A program made the position numbers and the translations under genes. Under the pieces are notes generated by a model that did no database searches, was not told the DNA's origin, and worked only from the letters and a program-made list of their open reading frames with translations. 9,409 bases of DNA from an uncultured Pseudomonadota bacterium. Its GTDB lineage: Bacteria; Desulfobacterota_B; Binatia; UBA9968. The stretch lies in assembly GCA_946478635.1 (NCBI GenBank), contig CAMLCX010000166.1, forward strand, positions 1-9,409, read 5' to 3'. Position 1 is the stretch's first letter; every line of letters starts with the position of its first letter. Below are positions 1 to 7,956 of the stretch, one piece after another.

Positions 1-21
1 AACTTAAGACCACCAAGCTGA

Positions 22-48
22 AAAATTTGCGCAAGCCGCGCAAATTTT
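22..48. repeat. Perfect 11-bp inverted repeat, possible bidirectional terminator
   Basis: The arms AAAATTTGCGC (22-32) and GCGCAAATTTT (38-48) are exact reverse complements around a five-base loop, AAGCC. The A-tract, GCGC core and T-tract resemble a bidirectional Rho-independent terminator, although the GC part of the stem is only four pairs and the T run lies inside the stem. One forward frame stays open from the left edge to a TGA at 48-50 and would end a lysine/arginine-rich tail (LKTTKLKNLRKPRKF). The repeat could therefore overlap the 3' end of an upstream gene, but 15 open codons are weak support. The inverted repeat is certain; its role is inferred. Confidence 0.45.
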
Positions 49-82
49 GAGATATGCAGTGCAAGGGACGTAAAGATTATAG

Positions 83-101
83 GGCGGGTTTCAAACCCGC
101 C
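83..101. repeat. GC-rich REP-like palindrome
   Basis: GGCGGGTTT (83-91) and AAACCCGCC (93-101) are exact reverse complements around a single C. As RNA or single-stranded DNA this would fold as a hairpin of about seven pairs with a five-base loop. Palindromes of this GGCGGGTTT-AAACCCGCC type often occur as dispersed intergenic repeats (REP-like) in bacterial genomes. A stand-alone hairpin or attenuator upstream of the first gene is the alternative. The 3' side has no T-tract, so it is not a typical terminator. Another short perfect palindrome, CCATCGATGG, follows at 110-119. Confidence 0.5.
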
Positions 102-141
102 GTTGCTTCCCATCGATGGCTAGAAACTACAGCGGTTTGAG

Positions 142-819
142 ATGAACATCTCCGTTGTCATTCCTGTTTTAAACGAAGAAAAGACCATTGCGGCTGCGTT
201 GCAGGCGCTTCTGCTCTTGCGGCCGCACGAGATCCTCGTAGTTGACGGCGGTAGCAGCGATCGGACTCGCGATGCCTGCGTTTCATTAAATGTAAAAGTT
301 ATAAACTCGGAACGCGGACGGGCGCGGCAGATGAATTGCGGTGCGCGTCATGCAAGCGGCGAGAGCCTGCTTTTTCTTCATGCCGACACCCGGTTACCGG
401 AGTCGGCTCTCGACGACATCGAGATCGCGCTCGGCGACGAGCGCTGCCCGGGAGGCCGATTCGATGTCGAGCTCGAGGGCAGTCATTGGATGCTCAAGAT
501 CATCGGCGCGCTGATCAACTACCGCTCGCGCGCTACCAAGGTCGGCACCGGGGATCAGGCGATCTTCGTGCGCCGGGATGTATTTTTTCGTCTCGGCGGC
601 TATCCGGATATTCCTTTGATGGAAGACATCGCGCTTTGCCGCGCTCTCAAGCGCGTCGGCCGGATCGCCTGCTTGCGGAGCCGCGTGGTGACTTCGGCGC
701 GGCGCTGGGAGAGTGATGGGGTATGGTCGACGATCGTTAGAATGTGGACGCTTAAGTTTCTTTATCTAGCCGGTGTTTCGCCGGCGCGATTGATTAAGTT
801 CTATGCCGACACACGTTAA
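142..819 (+). CDS. TIGR04283-type family 2 glycosyltransferase (arsenosugar-associated)
   Basis: This 225-residue protein is a single GT-A (GT2-like) domain with no signal peptide or membrane segment, so it is probably cytoplasmic. It starts directly with the first beta strand and the IPVLNEE motif (7-13). VVDGGSSD (33-40) and GRARQMNCGA (59-68) follow, then FLHADTRLP (78-86), whose HAD corresponds to the metal/nucleotide-sugar DxD region. GDQAIFV (137-143) and LMEDI (159-163) complete the acceptor/catalytic part. This motif set is characteristic of TIGR04283, described as rSAM/selenodomain-associated transferase 2 and now often named an arsenosugar biosynthesis glycosyltransferase. The real donor and acceptor are unknown. 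The start fits the family because the protein begins a few residues before the first motif, although only a weak GAG precedes the ATG. Its last 17 bases overlap the next gene, which implies co-translation. Confidence 0.85.
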   Translation: MNISVVIPVLNEEKTIAAALQALLLLRPHEILVVDGGSSDRTRDACVSLNVKVINSERGRARQMNCGARHASGESLLFLHADTRLPESALDDIEIALGDERCPGGRFDVELEGSHWMLKIIGALINYRSRATKVGTGDQAIFVRRDVFFRLGGYPDIPLMEDIALCRALKRVGRIACLRSRVVTSARRWESDGVWSTIVRMWTLKFLYLAGVSPARLIKFYADTR

Positions 820-1492
820 TGCGCTGGCCGTCATGGCGAAGGCGCCGATACCGGGAAAGGTAAAAACCCGCCTGGTGCCGCCGCTCACGCAAGAGCAGGC
901 GGCCGAGTTGTACCGTGCGCTATTGTCTGATCAGCTGGAACATCTGAATTTTCTCGAAGCCGCCGATCTGTACGTGGCCTTTACCCCGAGCGAGGCGATG
1001 CCGCTCATCGCGAGCATTGTTCCCACAGGCTATCGATGTTTCGCCCAGCGCGGCGGCGATTTGGGTGAGCGCATGAACGAAGTCTTTGCCGAGCTCTGGC
1101 GGCGCGGCCATCGCAGTTTGATTGTGATCGGCAGCGACCTGCCGCCCATGCCGTTAAAGACATTTCAACAGGGCTTCGCACAATTATCGGCCGGCGGGAA
1201 ACGAGTCGTATTGGGCCCGAGCCGTGACGGCGGCTATTATCTAATCGGCATGAACCAGCCGGTGCCGGAAATCTTTTCCGACATGACCTGGAGTCACGAA
1301 CGCGTTTTGACCGAGACAACGGCGAAGCTTGCGCGTCTCGGCATCGATTGCCGGCTGCTGGCAGAGTGTTTCGACATTGACACGGGGAAGGACATGGAGC
1401 AGTTGCAGGCGATAGTGGACCCGACTACACGTGCTTCGATGAAAAGAACGCTGGCGTATCTGGAGGCGACCCGGGAGTATTGGCAGCGATAG
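803..1492 (+). CDS. TIGR04282/DUF2064-type transferase (arsenosugar-associated)
   Basis: This 229-residue protein belongs to the DUF2064/TIGR04282 family (rSAM/selenodomain-associated transferase 1), with a nucleotidyltransferase/glycosyltransferase GT-A-like fold. Its signature is MAKAPIPGKVKTRL (11-24), a glycine- and lysine-rich loop that resembles the nucleotide-binding loop of MobA/CofC-type enzymes. It is followed by QRGGDLGERM (82-91), IGSDLPP (109-115), where the SD pair probably binds metal, VLGPSRDGGYYLIGM (136-150) and a late DIDT motif. The ATG at 803 lies inside the preceding gene in another frame and puts ten residues before the signature, as is usual in the family; a later ATG at 833 would cut into it. 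The substrate is unknown. The two families are commonly encoded side by side and probably act in one pathway. No upstream Shine-Dalgarno is clear, consistent with coupling to the gene before it. Confidence 0.85.
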   Translation: MPTHVNALAVMAKAPIPGKVKTRLVPPLTQEQAAELYRALLSDQLEHLNFLEAADLYVAFTPSEAMPLIASIVPTGYRCFAQRGGDLGERMNEVFAELWRRGHRSLIVIGSDLPPMPLKTFQQGFAQLSAGGKRVVLGPSRDGGYYLIGMNQPVPEIFSDMTWSHERVLTETTAKLARLGIDCRLLAECFDIDTGKDMEQLQAIVDPTTRASMKRTLAYLEATREYWQR

Positions 1493-1595
1493 GATGAGCT
1501 TCGTTGCCGCATGCTTTTAGTGGAATCCGGGCGGAACCGTGCTTTCTCACCTTAAGAAGTGACGATTGGGTGTCAATTGCTGCTGACCTCCGGTT

Positions 1596-1623
1596 TTGAA
1601 AGTGCTAGAGGTATTAATATAAA
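1596..1623 (+). promoter_or_regulatory. Candidate sigma70-type promoter for the tkt operon
   Basis: TTGAAA (1596-1601) matches five of six bases of the -35 consensus. TATAAA (1618-1623) matches five of six of the -10 consensus, with a 16-base spacer. The stretch 1611-1624 is distinctly AT-rich compared with its surroundings. Transcription would start near 1630 and leave a leader of about 42 bases before the tkt ATG. The 179-base gap is the longest between genes in the window, so an operon promoter here makes sense. No operator or riboswitch is recognisable. AGGA (1655-1658) and AGG (1660-1662) before the ATG can serve as a modest ribosome binding site. The consensus match is seen; use in vivo is inferred. 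Confidence 0.5.
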
Positions 1624-1671
1624 CCAACCTTTGTTGTGCCGGTGCATTCCGGTTAGGACAGGCAAAAAACG

Positions 1672-3723
1672 ATGAGTCAATCGCTTGATCAGTTGTGCAT
1701 CAATACAATCCGCACGCTATCCATAGACGCGGTCCAAAAGGCCAATTCCGGGCACCCCGGCGCCCCTATGGGACTTGCGCCTGCGGCCTATGTTTTGTGG
1801 ACGCGTTTTCTCAAGCACAATCCGCGCGATCCTCAGTGGCCGGATCGCGATCGCTTCGTGCTCTCGGCCGGGCACGGATCGATGCTGCTTTACAGCATGC
1901 TTCATCTCACGGGTTACGATCTTCCACTCGATCAAATCAAACAATTTCGCCAGTGGGGCAGCCGCACTCCCGGCCACCCCGAGCGCGGGCACACGCCCGG
2001 AGTGGAGACGACAACCGGTCCGCTCGGTCAGGGCTTCGGCAACGGCGTCGGCATGGCGATCGCGGAAGCTCACTTGGCGGCGCGCTACAATCGGCCCGGC
2101 TTCGACATCGTCAATCACTTTACCTATGCGATCGTCAGCGACGGCGATTTAATGGAAGGCGTAGCCGCGGAAGCGGCGAGTCTTGCCGGACACCTGAAAT
2201 TGGGCAAGCTGGTTTACCTCTATGACAACAATCGGATTTCCCTCGCGGGCGCGGCGGATCTCAGCTTTACGGAAGATTGCGCGAAGCGGTTCGAAGCCTA
2301 CGGCTGGCACACAGTATCGGTCGCCGACGGCAACGATATCGACGCGATCGATCGCGCCATGCGCGCGGCCCGCGAGGAGAAATCGCGGCCATCGTTGATT
2401 TTACTGCGCACCCATATCGGCTATGGCTCGCCGGGAAAACAAGATAGTTTTGAGGCCCATGGTTCGCCGCTCGGCGAGGCGGAAGTGAAGCGGACCAAGG
2501 AAAACCTCGGTTGGCCGCTGGAGCCGCCTTTCTCGATTCCGGATGAAGCCTCGGCGCATTTTCACGAAGCGTTGAGCCGCGGCGAAACAGCCCAAGCGAG
2601 TTGGAAGCAGCGCTTGAGCGCGTATGCCGAGAAATTTCCCGAGCTCGCCAAAGAGCTCGATCAAATCACGAGAGACGCGTTGCCTGTGGGTTGGCAGGAG
2701 TCGATACCCGCCTTTCCCGCCGACGCCAAGGGCGTGGCGACGCGCGCCGCCTCAGGGAAAATATTGACGGCGATTGCAGCCAAACTGCCCACCTTGATCG
2801 GCGGCTCGGCGGATTTGAATCCGTCGACCTTCACGGTGTTACCGAAGATGGGCGATTTTGAAAGTCCGGAGCGGAAGTTTACCGATAATCAGGGATCGGC
2901 GGGTGGGGCATGGAATTACGCCGGGCGCAATTTGCACTTCGGCGTGCGCGAGCACGGCATGGGCGCGGCGCTGAACGGTATGGCGGCGCACGGCGGCATT
3001 ATTCCCTTTGGTTCCACGTTCCTTATTTTTTCCGATTACATGCGGCCGTCGATCCGCCTGGCAGCGCTGATGGGGCTCGGTGTCATCTATGTTTTTACTC
3101 ATGATAGCATCGGTGTCGGCGAGGACGGCCCGACCCATCAGCCGGTGGAGCAATTGGCGGCGCTGCGCGCCATACCGCGCCTGATCGTGATCCGCCCCGG
3201 CGATGCCAACGAAACTGCCGTGGCATGGCAGGTCGCAATCGAAAATCGCGCATGTCCGGTGGCGCTGGTGCTGACGCGCCAAAATGTGCCGACGGTTGAT
3301 CGCAGTTTGTTTGCACCGGCGGAGGCGCTGCGCAAGGGCGCTTATATCTTGGCCGACGCGCCGGGTGGCAAACCCGACATTATTTTGATCGGCACGGGTT
3401 CGGAAGTCTCCTTGGTTCTCGCCGCGCAGGAAAAATTGGCGGAGCAAAAAATCTCGGCGCGGGTGGTTTCCATGCCGAGCTGGGAATTGTTTGACCAGCA
3501 GCCACAAACCTACCGGGACACGGTGTTACCGCCCGCCGTGCGGGCGCGCCTTGCCGTGGAGGCGGCGCTGTCGCAGGGATGGCACCGTTACGTCGGCGAC
3601 GGCGGCGACGTGATTGGCGTGGATCGGTTCGGCGCATCGGCGCCGGGAAATGTGGTGATGGAAAAATTCGGTTTTACCGTCGCTCACGTGGTCGAGCGCG
3701 CCACGGCTCTCGTAGGAAAATAA
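1672..3723 (+). CDS. tkt: Transketolase
   Basis: This thiamine-diphosphate enzyme moves two-carbon units between ketose and aldose phosphates in the non-oxidative pentose phosphate pathway or Calvin cycle. It has 683 residues, close to the 663 of E. coli TktA. The order is the TPP-binding domain (about 5-335), the pyrimidine-binding domain (about 354-540) and the C-terminal domain (about 555-680). Active-site histidines sit at 28 (GHPGAPMG), 68 (AGHGS), 102 (TPGHP), 263 (AHGSPLG) and 489 (DGPTHQP). The TPP/metal motif is D157...E162 with N187 (YDNNRIS). The cofactor-activating glutamate is E427 (GVREH). Substrate phosphate and hydroxyl contacts include R358, D381, D485 and R536. Equivalent positions in the C-terminal half show a constant 16-residue offset from E. 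coli, so the catalytic apparatus looks intact. It is the first gene of the operon, with rpiB four bases downstream. Use in a Calvin cycle is possible, but no Calvin genes are present here. Confidence 0.97.
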   Translation: MSQSLDQLCINTIRTLSIDAVQKANSGHPGAPMGLAPAAYVLWTRFLKHNPRDPQWPDRDRFVLSAGHGSMLLYSMLHLTGYDLPLDQIKQFRQWGSRTPGHPERGHTPGVETTTGPLGQGFGNGVGMAIAEAHLAARYNRPGFDIVNHFTYAIVSDGDLMEGVAAEAASLAGHLKLGKLVYLYDNNRISLAGAADLSFTEDCAKRFEAYGWHTVSVADGNDIDAIDRAMRAAREEKSRPSLILLRTHIGYGSPGKQDSFEAHGSPLGEAEVKRTKENLGWPLEPPFSIPDEASAHFHEALSRGETAQASWKQRLSAYAEKFPELAKELDQITRDALPVGWQESIPAFPADAKGVATRAASGKILTAIAAKLPTLIGGSADLNPSTFTVLPKMGDFESPERKFTDNQGSAGGAWNYAGRNLHFGVREHGMGAALNGMAAHGGIIPFGSTFLIFSDYMRPSIRLAALMGLGVIYVFTHDSIGVGEDGPTHQPVEQLAALRAIPRLIVIRPGDANETAVAWQVAIENRACPVALVLTRQNVPTVDRSLFAPAEALRKGAYILADAPGGKPDIILIGTGSEVSLVLAAQEKLAEQKISARVVSMPSWELFDQQPQTYRDTVLPPAVRARLAVEAALSQGWHRYVGDGGDVIGVDRFGASAPGNVVMEKFGFTVAHVVERATALVGK

Positions 3724-3727
3724 ACCC

Positions 3728-4186
3728 ATGCGCATCGTCATCGGCGCCGATCATGCCGGCTTCGATTTGAAACAGATCATCGCCGCCGACCTGCGCCGTA
3801 AGGGGCATGAAGTCATCGACAAGGGCACCGATAGCAGCGCCGCGGTGGACTATCCCGATTTCGCCGCGGCGGTGGCCAAGGTTGTGCTCGACGGTCGGGC
3901 GGAGCGCGGCGTTTTGATCTGTGGCAGCGGCGTGGGAGCTTCGGTGGCCGCCAACAAGATTCCCGGCATCCGCGCCGGACTGTGTCACGACAGTTATTCG
4001 GCGCGCCAGGGTGTCGAACATGACGACATGAACATGCTGGTGCTCGGCGCACGCGTGATCGGCGTCGAGTTGGCGCGCGATCTGGTCGATCATTTTTTGG
4101 CGGCAAGATTCACCGGCGAAGAGCGCCATCGCCGCCGAGTGGCGAAGATCACGGAGTTGGAGAGGCGCTACAGCAAAGCACCTTGA
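3728..4186 (+). CDS. rpiB: Ribose-5-phosphate isomerase B
   Basis: This cytoplasmic isomerase interconverts ribulose-5-phosphate and ribose-5-phosphate. The 152 residues match the usual length of about 145-150 for the RpiB/LacAB family. GADHAG (6-11) is the N-terminal phosphosugar-binding motif and DYPDFA (41-46) follows. [15 protein letters not shown] (63-77) contains the catalytic base C65 and the anion-hole loop. H98 in [10 protein letters not shown] is the likely ring-opening or phosphate-contact histidine, followed by LGARV (106-110). The cysteine argues for the ribose/allose type. The start lies four bases after the tkt stop, with AGGA (3714-3717) inside the end of tkt as a plausible ribosome binding site, so the two genes are probably translationally coupled. 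It supplies ribose-5-phosphate from the Gnd product to transketolase. RpiA is unrelated in sequence and is not seen here. Confidence 0.96.
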   Translation: MRIVIGADHAGFDLKQIIAADLRRKGHEVIDKGTDSSAAVDYPDFAAAVAKVVLDGRAERGVLICGSGVGASVAANKIPGIRAGLCHDSYSARQGVEHDDMNMLVLGARVIGVELARDLVDHFLAARFTGEERHRRRVAKITELERRYSKAP

Positions 4187-4191
4187 GGGAG
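4185..4191 (+). promoter_or_regulatory. Shine-Dalgarno before the tal-pgi fusion; bears on its start
   Basis: GAGGGAG overlaps the rpiB stop codon. Two consecutive ATG codons follow, at 4196 and 4199. The spacing is four bases to the first and seven to the second. The second ATG is therefore the better-spaced start, and the true N-terminus may be MNPLKGL rather than MMNPLKGL. The difference is one residue and does not affect function. Confidence 0.6.
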
Positions 4192-4195
4192 AGAC

Positions 4196-6952
4196 ATGAT
4201 GAATCCTTTGAAAGGTCTCGGGGAGCAGGGGCAATCGATCTGGCTGGACTATATCCGGCGCCAGCTGCTTTCAAGCGGCGGGCTCAAACGGCTGGTCGAC
4301 GAAGACGGCATTCGCGGCGTCACCAGTAATCCGACGATTTTTGAAAAGGCCATCGCCGGCAGCACCGACTACGATGACGCGCTGCGCCAGATGCTCGCTA
4401 AAAATCCCAACATAGAGGTCGGCAAACTTTACGAGCCGCTGGCGATCGAAGATATCCAGAACGCCGCCGATGCGCTACGCGGCGTTTACGACGCGACCCA
4501 GGGCGATGACGGTTACGTGAGTCTCGAAGTTTCACCCCATCTCGCGCATGACACCGAAGGCACGATCAAAGAAGCCAAGCGCTTGCGAGCCACGGTCAAC
4601 CGGCCCAATCTCATGATCAAAGTGCCGGCGACTCCGGCCGGTATTCCGGCCATCGAGCATCTCATCGCCGACGGCGTCAATGTCAATGTGACTTTGATGT
4701 TTTCCATGAGCCACTACGAAGCGGTGGCGGGCGCCTACGTTAACGGACTGCAGCGCGCCGCCAATCCGGCAGCGGTGGCGTCCGTGGCGTCGTTTTTTGT
4801 CAGCCGCGTCGATACGCTAGTGGACAAGCAATTGGAAGCGATCGGCACGCCCGAGGCGAGAGCGTTGCTGGGAAAAATCGCCATCGCCAATTCGAGAGTC
4901 GTATACCGCCGTTTTCTCGAAATATTTCACGGCGAAGGTTTCGTGTCGCTGCGCCAGCGCGGCGCGCGCGTGCAGCGGCCGTTGTGGGCCAGCACGGGGA
5001 CCAAGAACCCTGCCTATTCCGACGTGCTCTACGTCGAAAATTTGATCGGTGCGGAAACCGTCAATACCTTGCCGCCCGATACCATCAAGGCTTTTCGTGA
5101 CCACGGCAAAGTGCCCGGCGCGACCGTAAAGCAAGGGATTGAAGAGGCTGAGGCGGATTTGGCGCGTCTGGCGAGTCTCGGCATCGATCTTGATGCCATT
5201 ACCGAGAAACTGCAGGTGGACGGCGTCGCCGCGTTTTCCGCTTCCTTCGACCAGTTGATGGGCGCCCTCGATAAAAAACGCATTGCTCTGGCGGGCGCGG
5301 ATCTCGACCGCATGGAGCTCCATGCGGCCAGCTATCGGCGCCGTGTGGCGCGGCGCCTCAAACAATGGGAAGAGAGCCGCTTCGCGAGCCGGCTCTGGCA
5401 AAAAGATTATACGCTCTGGTCGAAAGAGCCGCAGCCGGAACTGGCCGATCGATTGGGCTGGCTCGAACTGCCACGGAGCATGGAAAAAGAAGTCGATGCG
5501 CTACGCACGTTTGCCGATAAGGTCAAGGCGGACGGCATACAGCACGTGGTCGTGCTCGGCATGGGCGGATCAAGCTTGGCGCCGGAAGTTTTTCAACGGA
5601 CTTTCGGCAATGCGCCCGGTTATCCGGCGCTGCAAGTTCTCGACAGCACGCATCCGGCCGCGGTGAAAGCGGTGGAAGGACACATCGATCTGGCGCGCAC
5701 GCTCTTTCTGGTCTCGAGCAAATCGGGCACGACCACTGAGACCAGTTCTTTTTTCTACTATTTCTGGGACCAGATTAAGCAATTAAAATCCGATCCCGGT
5801 TCTAACTTTGTCGCCATTACGGATCCCGGGACGCCGCTTGAGAAACTCGCTAAAGATCGAAATTTTCGGGCGACGTTCAACGCTCCCGAAGACGTCGGCG
5901 GGCGTTACTCGGCGCTTACCCTATTCGGCCTCGTCCCGGCGGCTTTGATCGGCGTCGATATCGGTGCGCTGCTGGCGCGCGCTCGACTTATGAGCGAGGC
6001 GTGCGGCGCCGCGGTGCCCGAACATGCGAACCCGGCGGTAATCTTGGGCGCCGCCTTGGGCGAGTTGACCTTGGCCAAGCGCGATAAAGTGACTTTTCTT
6101 TGCTCGACGTCGCTGGCGGCTTTTCCGACATGGGTGGAACAGTTGATCGCCGAAAGCACCGGCAAGGATCGCCGGGGCATCATCCCGGTCGCCAACGAGC
6201 ATCAGGCCGCGCCGGAGAAGTACGATTCCAATCGGTTCTTTGTTTACTTACGCTTCGCCGGCGATGTCAATCATGATCTCGACCGCCACGTTGCGGCGCT
6301 CGAAGCCAACGGCCATCCGACTCTGCGCATCGACGTTAACGACAAAAACGATCTGGGCCAGGAGTTTTTCCGGTGGGAAGTCGCCGTGGCCGCCGCCGGC
6401 GCGGTGCTGGAGATTCATCCGTTCAATCAGCCCGACGTGCAATTGGCCAAGGATCTCGCGAAAAAAAAGATGGACAGGAGCGGCAAGGGCATTGCCAAGA
6501 TCAAAGACGAAGTTTCCACTCAGGACCGTGAGGTGCTGCGCGGCGCCACGGCATCCTGGTCGGGAAAAAAGAAAACACGCGACTATGTGGCCGTGCTGGC
6601 CTTTGTCCAACCGTCGCCGGAAAACAGCGCAGAGTTGCGCTCGCTTTGCGCCGTTCTGCAGGATCGGCTAGGCGCGCCGGTGACTCTCGGCTTCGGGCCG
6701 CGTTATTTACATTCCACAGGCCAGCTTCACAAAGGCGGTCCTAATTCCGTTATGGTGCTGCAAATCGTCGATCAAACGTCCGAGAATCTGGCTGTGCCGG
6801 AGACGAACTATGCTTTCGATGCCCTGATTCAAGCGCAAGGGCTAGGCGATTACGCCGCGCTCAAACAGCGGCGCAGACGGATACTCCGGGTAAACGTGGG
6901 CCTTAACGCTACAAGCGGTTTGCGCGCCTTGACGGAGAGTTTACAAATCTAA
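4196..6952 (+). CDS. tal-pgi: Bifunctional transaldolase / glucose-6-phosphate isomerase
   Basis: This 918-residue protein fuses two enzymes. The transaldolase half (about 1-365) moves a dihydroxyacetone unit to give fructose-6-phosphate and erythrose-4-phosphate. It shows D18, the [10 protein letters not shown] motif (43-52, with N45), the Schiff-base lysine K142 in [10 protein letters not shown], and [10 protein letters not shown] (263-272). The isomerase half (about 375-760) converts fructose-6-phosphate to glucose-6-phosphate. It shows [10 protein letters not shown] (455-464), the phosphate-binding [10 protein letters not shown] (507-516), [10 protein letters not shown] (566-575), the likely catalytic glutamate E648 in [13 protein letters not shown], and K752 near the end of the domain. 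A C-terminal extension (about 760-918) carries [18 protein letters not shown] (832-849), a motif I associate with this fusion family. Such fusions are known in several bacterial groups and let fructose-6-phosphate pass directly into the oxidative branch. The gap after rpiB is nine bases. Start choice: the ATG three bases later is equally possible. Confidence 0.95.
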   Translation: MMNPLKGLGEQGQSIWLDYIRRQLLSSGGLKRLVDEDGIRGVTSNPTIFEKAIAGSTDYDDALRQMLAKNPNIEVGKLYEPLAIEDIQNAADALRGVYDATQGDDGYVSLEVSPHLAHDTEGTIKEAKRLRATVNRPNLMIKVPATPAGIPAIEHLIADGVNVNVTLMFSMSHYEAVAGAYVNGLQRAANPAAVASVASFFVSRVDTLVDKQLEAIGTPEARALLGKIAIANSRVVYRRFLEIFHGEGFVSLRQRGARVQRPLWASTGTKNPAYSDVLYVENLIGAETVNTLPPDTIKAFRDHGKVPGATVKQGIEEAEADLARLASLGIDLDAITEKLQVDGVAAFSASFDQLMGALDKKRIALAGADLDRMELHAASYRRRVARRLKQWEESRFASRLWQKDYTLWSKEPQPELADRLGWLELPRSMEKEVDALRTFADKVKADGIQHVVVLGMGGSSLAPEVFQRTFGNAPGYPALQVLDSTHPAAVKAVEGHIDLARTLFLVSSKSGTTTETSSFFYYFWDQIKQLKSDPGSNFVAITDPGTPLEKLAKDRNFRATFNAPEDVGGRYSALTLFGLVPAALIGVDIGALLARARLMSEACGAAVPEHANPAVILGAALGELTLAKRDKVTFLCSTSLAAFPTWVEQLIAESTGKDRRGIIPVANEHQAAPEKYDSNRFFVYLRFAGDVNHDLDRHVAALEANGHPTLRIDVNDKNDLGQEFFRWEVAVAAAGAVLEIHPFNQPDVQLAKDLAKKKMDRSGKGIAKIKDEVSTQDREVLRGATASWSGKKKTRDYVAVLAFVQPSPENSAELRSLCAVLQDRLGAPVTLGFGPRYLHSTGQLHKGGPNSVMVLQIVDQTSENLAVPETNYAFDALIQAQGLGDYAALKQRRRRILRVNVGLNATSGLRALTESLQI

Positions 6953-7039
6953 ATTGCGCACATCAAAGATGAATTTACGCCTGATTCGCGGCCTGGAAAA
7001 ACCTGAGCCGCCTGGCTGAATCGTAGTTTCCGGCACCAG

Positions 7040-7045
7040 AAGGAG
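7040..7045 (+). promoter_or_regulatory. Strong Shine-Dalgarno for gnd
   Basis: AAGGAG lies eight bases before the gnd ATG and is the best ribosome binding site in the window. It fixes the start at 7054. The preceding 101-base gap (6953-7053) is the only sizeable break inside the operon. It holds an imperfect hairpin (GCGGC 6988-6992 with GCCGC 7007-7011) but no T-tract terminator and no convincing promoter, so read-through from tal-pgi is likely. Confidence 0.8.
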
Positions 7046-7053
7046 AAAGTACC

Positions 7054-7950
7054 ATGGAACTGGGCATGATCGGGCTTGGCCGGATGGGCGCCAACATGAC
7101 CGAGCGGCTCGTTCTCGGCGGGCATCGACTGATTAGCTTCGATCGCAGTCCCGAAGCGATTCAGCGGGTCGTCGATAAGGGCGCCATCGGCGCCCATTCT
7201 CTCGCGGATTTCGTCAAGCAGCTTGCCGTGCCGCGCGCCATCTGGCTGATGGTTCCCTCCGGCGATGCCGTGGATCAGACCATTGAGCAGTTGTTGCCGA
7301 GTCTTTCACAGGGCGACATTCTCATCGACGGCGGCAATTCCAATTACAAGGATTCCATCCGGCGCGCGGAAAAGCTTAAGCCGCACGGCATGCACTTTGT
7401 CGACGCCGGCACCAGCGGCGGCATTTGGGGATTGCAGAACGGCTATTGCCTGATGGTCGGCGGCGAAAAGGAAATCGTCGACCGCTTGGCGCCGATCTTC
7501 AAAACGTTGGCGCCGCCGGACGGATATCTCCATGCCGGCCCCAGTGGCGCTGGCCACTTCGTCAAAATGATCCACAACGGCATCGAGTACGGCATGCTGC
7601 AAGCCTACGGCGAAGGTTTCGAATTGCTGAAAGCATCCCAATTCGATCTTGATCTCGCCAAGATCTCCCATCTGTGGAATCAGGGCAGCGTGGTGCGCTC
7701 GTGGTTGTTGGAGCTGGCTGAAAGCGCCTTCGCAAAAGACCCCCAGCTCTCCACCATCAAAGGCTACGTCGACGATTCCGGCGAGGGTCGCTGGACGGTG
7801 CAGGAGGCGATCGAGAAGAGCGTGCCCGCGCCGGTATTGATGCTCTCGCTGTTTGCGCGCTTTGCGTCGCGCCAGGAAGACTCGTTCTCGGCGAAAGTGA
7901 TCGCCGCGCTGCGCAACGAATTCGGCGGCCATGCGGTCAAGAAAGGTTAG
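7054..7950 (+). CDS. gnd: 6-phosphogluconate dehydrogenase, decarboxylating, short form
   Basis: This enzyme oxidatively decarboxylates 6-phosphogluconate to ribulose-5-phosphate and CO2, producing reduced nicotinamide cofactor. At 298 residues it is the short bacterial form (GntZ/YqeC-like) rather than the 468-residue E. coli type. A Rossmann domain begins with GLGRMGANM (7-15). The second strand ends in D30-R31-S32, where NADP+-dependent long forms carry N-R-S/T. DAGTSGG (117-123) is the substrate-binding motif. The catalytic lysine K171 lies in HFVKMIHNGIEYG, with N175 and E178 (the counterpart of the E. coli glutamate 190). The helical C-terminal part includes the substrate-contacting stretch near GEGRWT. 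The acidic D30 suggests NAD+ preference or dual use, which is inference. The gene sits between tal-pgi and zwf and is followed by zwf after six bases, as expected for the oxidative branch. A 3-hydroxyisobutyrate dehydrogenase relative is unlikely given the GNSNYKDS and HNGIEY motifs. Confidence 0.94.
   Translation: MELGMIGLGRMGANMTERLVLGGHRLISFDRSPEAIQRVVDKGAIGAHSLADFVKQLAVPRAIWLMVPSGDAVDQTIEQLLPSLSQGDILIDGGNSNYKDSIRRAEKLKPHGMHFVDAGTSGGIWGLQNGYCLMVGGEKEIVDRLAPIFKTLAPPDGYLHAGPSGAGHFVKMIHNGIEYGMLQAYGEGFELLKASQFDLDLAKISHLWNQGSVVRSWLLELAESAFAKDPQLSTIKGYVDDSGEGRWTVQEAIEKSVPAPVLMLSLFARFASRQEDSFSAKVIAALRNEFGGHAVKKG
7941..7946 (+). promoter_or_regulatory. Ribosome binding site for zwf inside the end of gnd
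   Basis: GAAAGG lies in the last codons of gnd, ten bases before the zwf ATG at 7957. With only six bases between stop and start, ribosomes finishing gnd could re-initiate on zwf. No other ATG occurs in the zwf frame before the Rossmann motif, which supports this start. Confidence 0.55.
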
Positions 7951-7956
7951 TGGCTC

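Noticed and set aside
47..80. Promoter-like boxes TTGAGA and GATTAT upstream of the first gene
   Set aside because: The spacing is about 22 bases, too long for a sigma70 promoter, and the -10 match is poor.
2839..3507. Minus-strand open frame of 222 codons opposite transketolase
   Set aside because: The opposite strand has an intact transketolase with all active-site residues, and the antisense translation is rich in Arg, His and Gln, as is typical of a shadow frame.
3674..4234. Minus-strand open frame of 186 codons opposite rpiB
   Set aside because: It covers rpiB and both of its junctions. The sense product is a full-length RpiB.
6565..6571. Second A_AAA_AAG heptamer in tal-pgi as a separate frameshift site
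   Set aside because: It has no good downstream structure and the -1 frame runs on for dozens of codons. It more likely reflects ordinary lysine codon use, and it tempers the claim for the first site.
6988..7011. Imperfect hairpin between tal-pgi and gnd as a terminator
   Set aside because: Only five outer pairs form well, the inside is mismatched and no T-tract follows. It is unlikely to end transcription.
6969..7019. 16-residue reading frame (MNLRLIRGLEKPEPPG) before gnd as a leader peptide
   Set aside because: It has no clear ribosome binding site and no attenuator-like structure, and a frame of this length occurs easily by chance.
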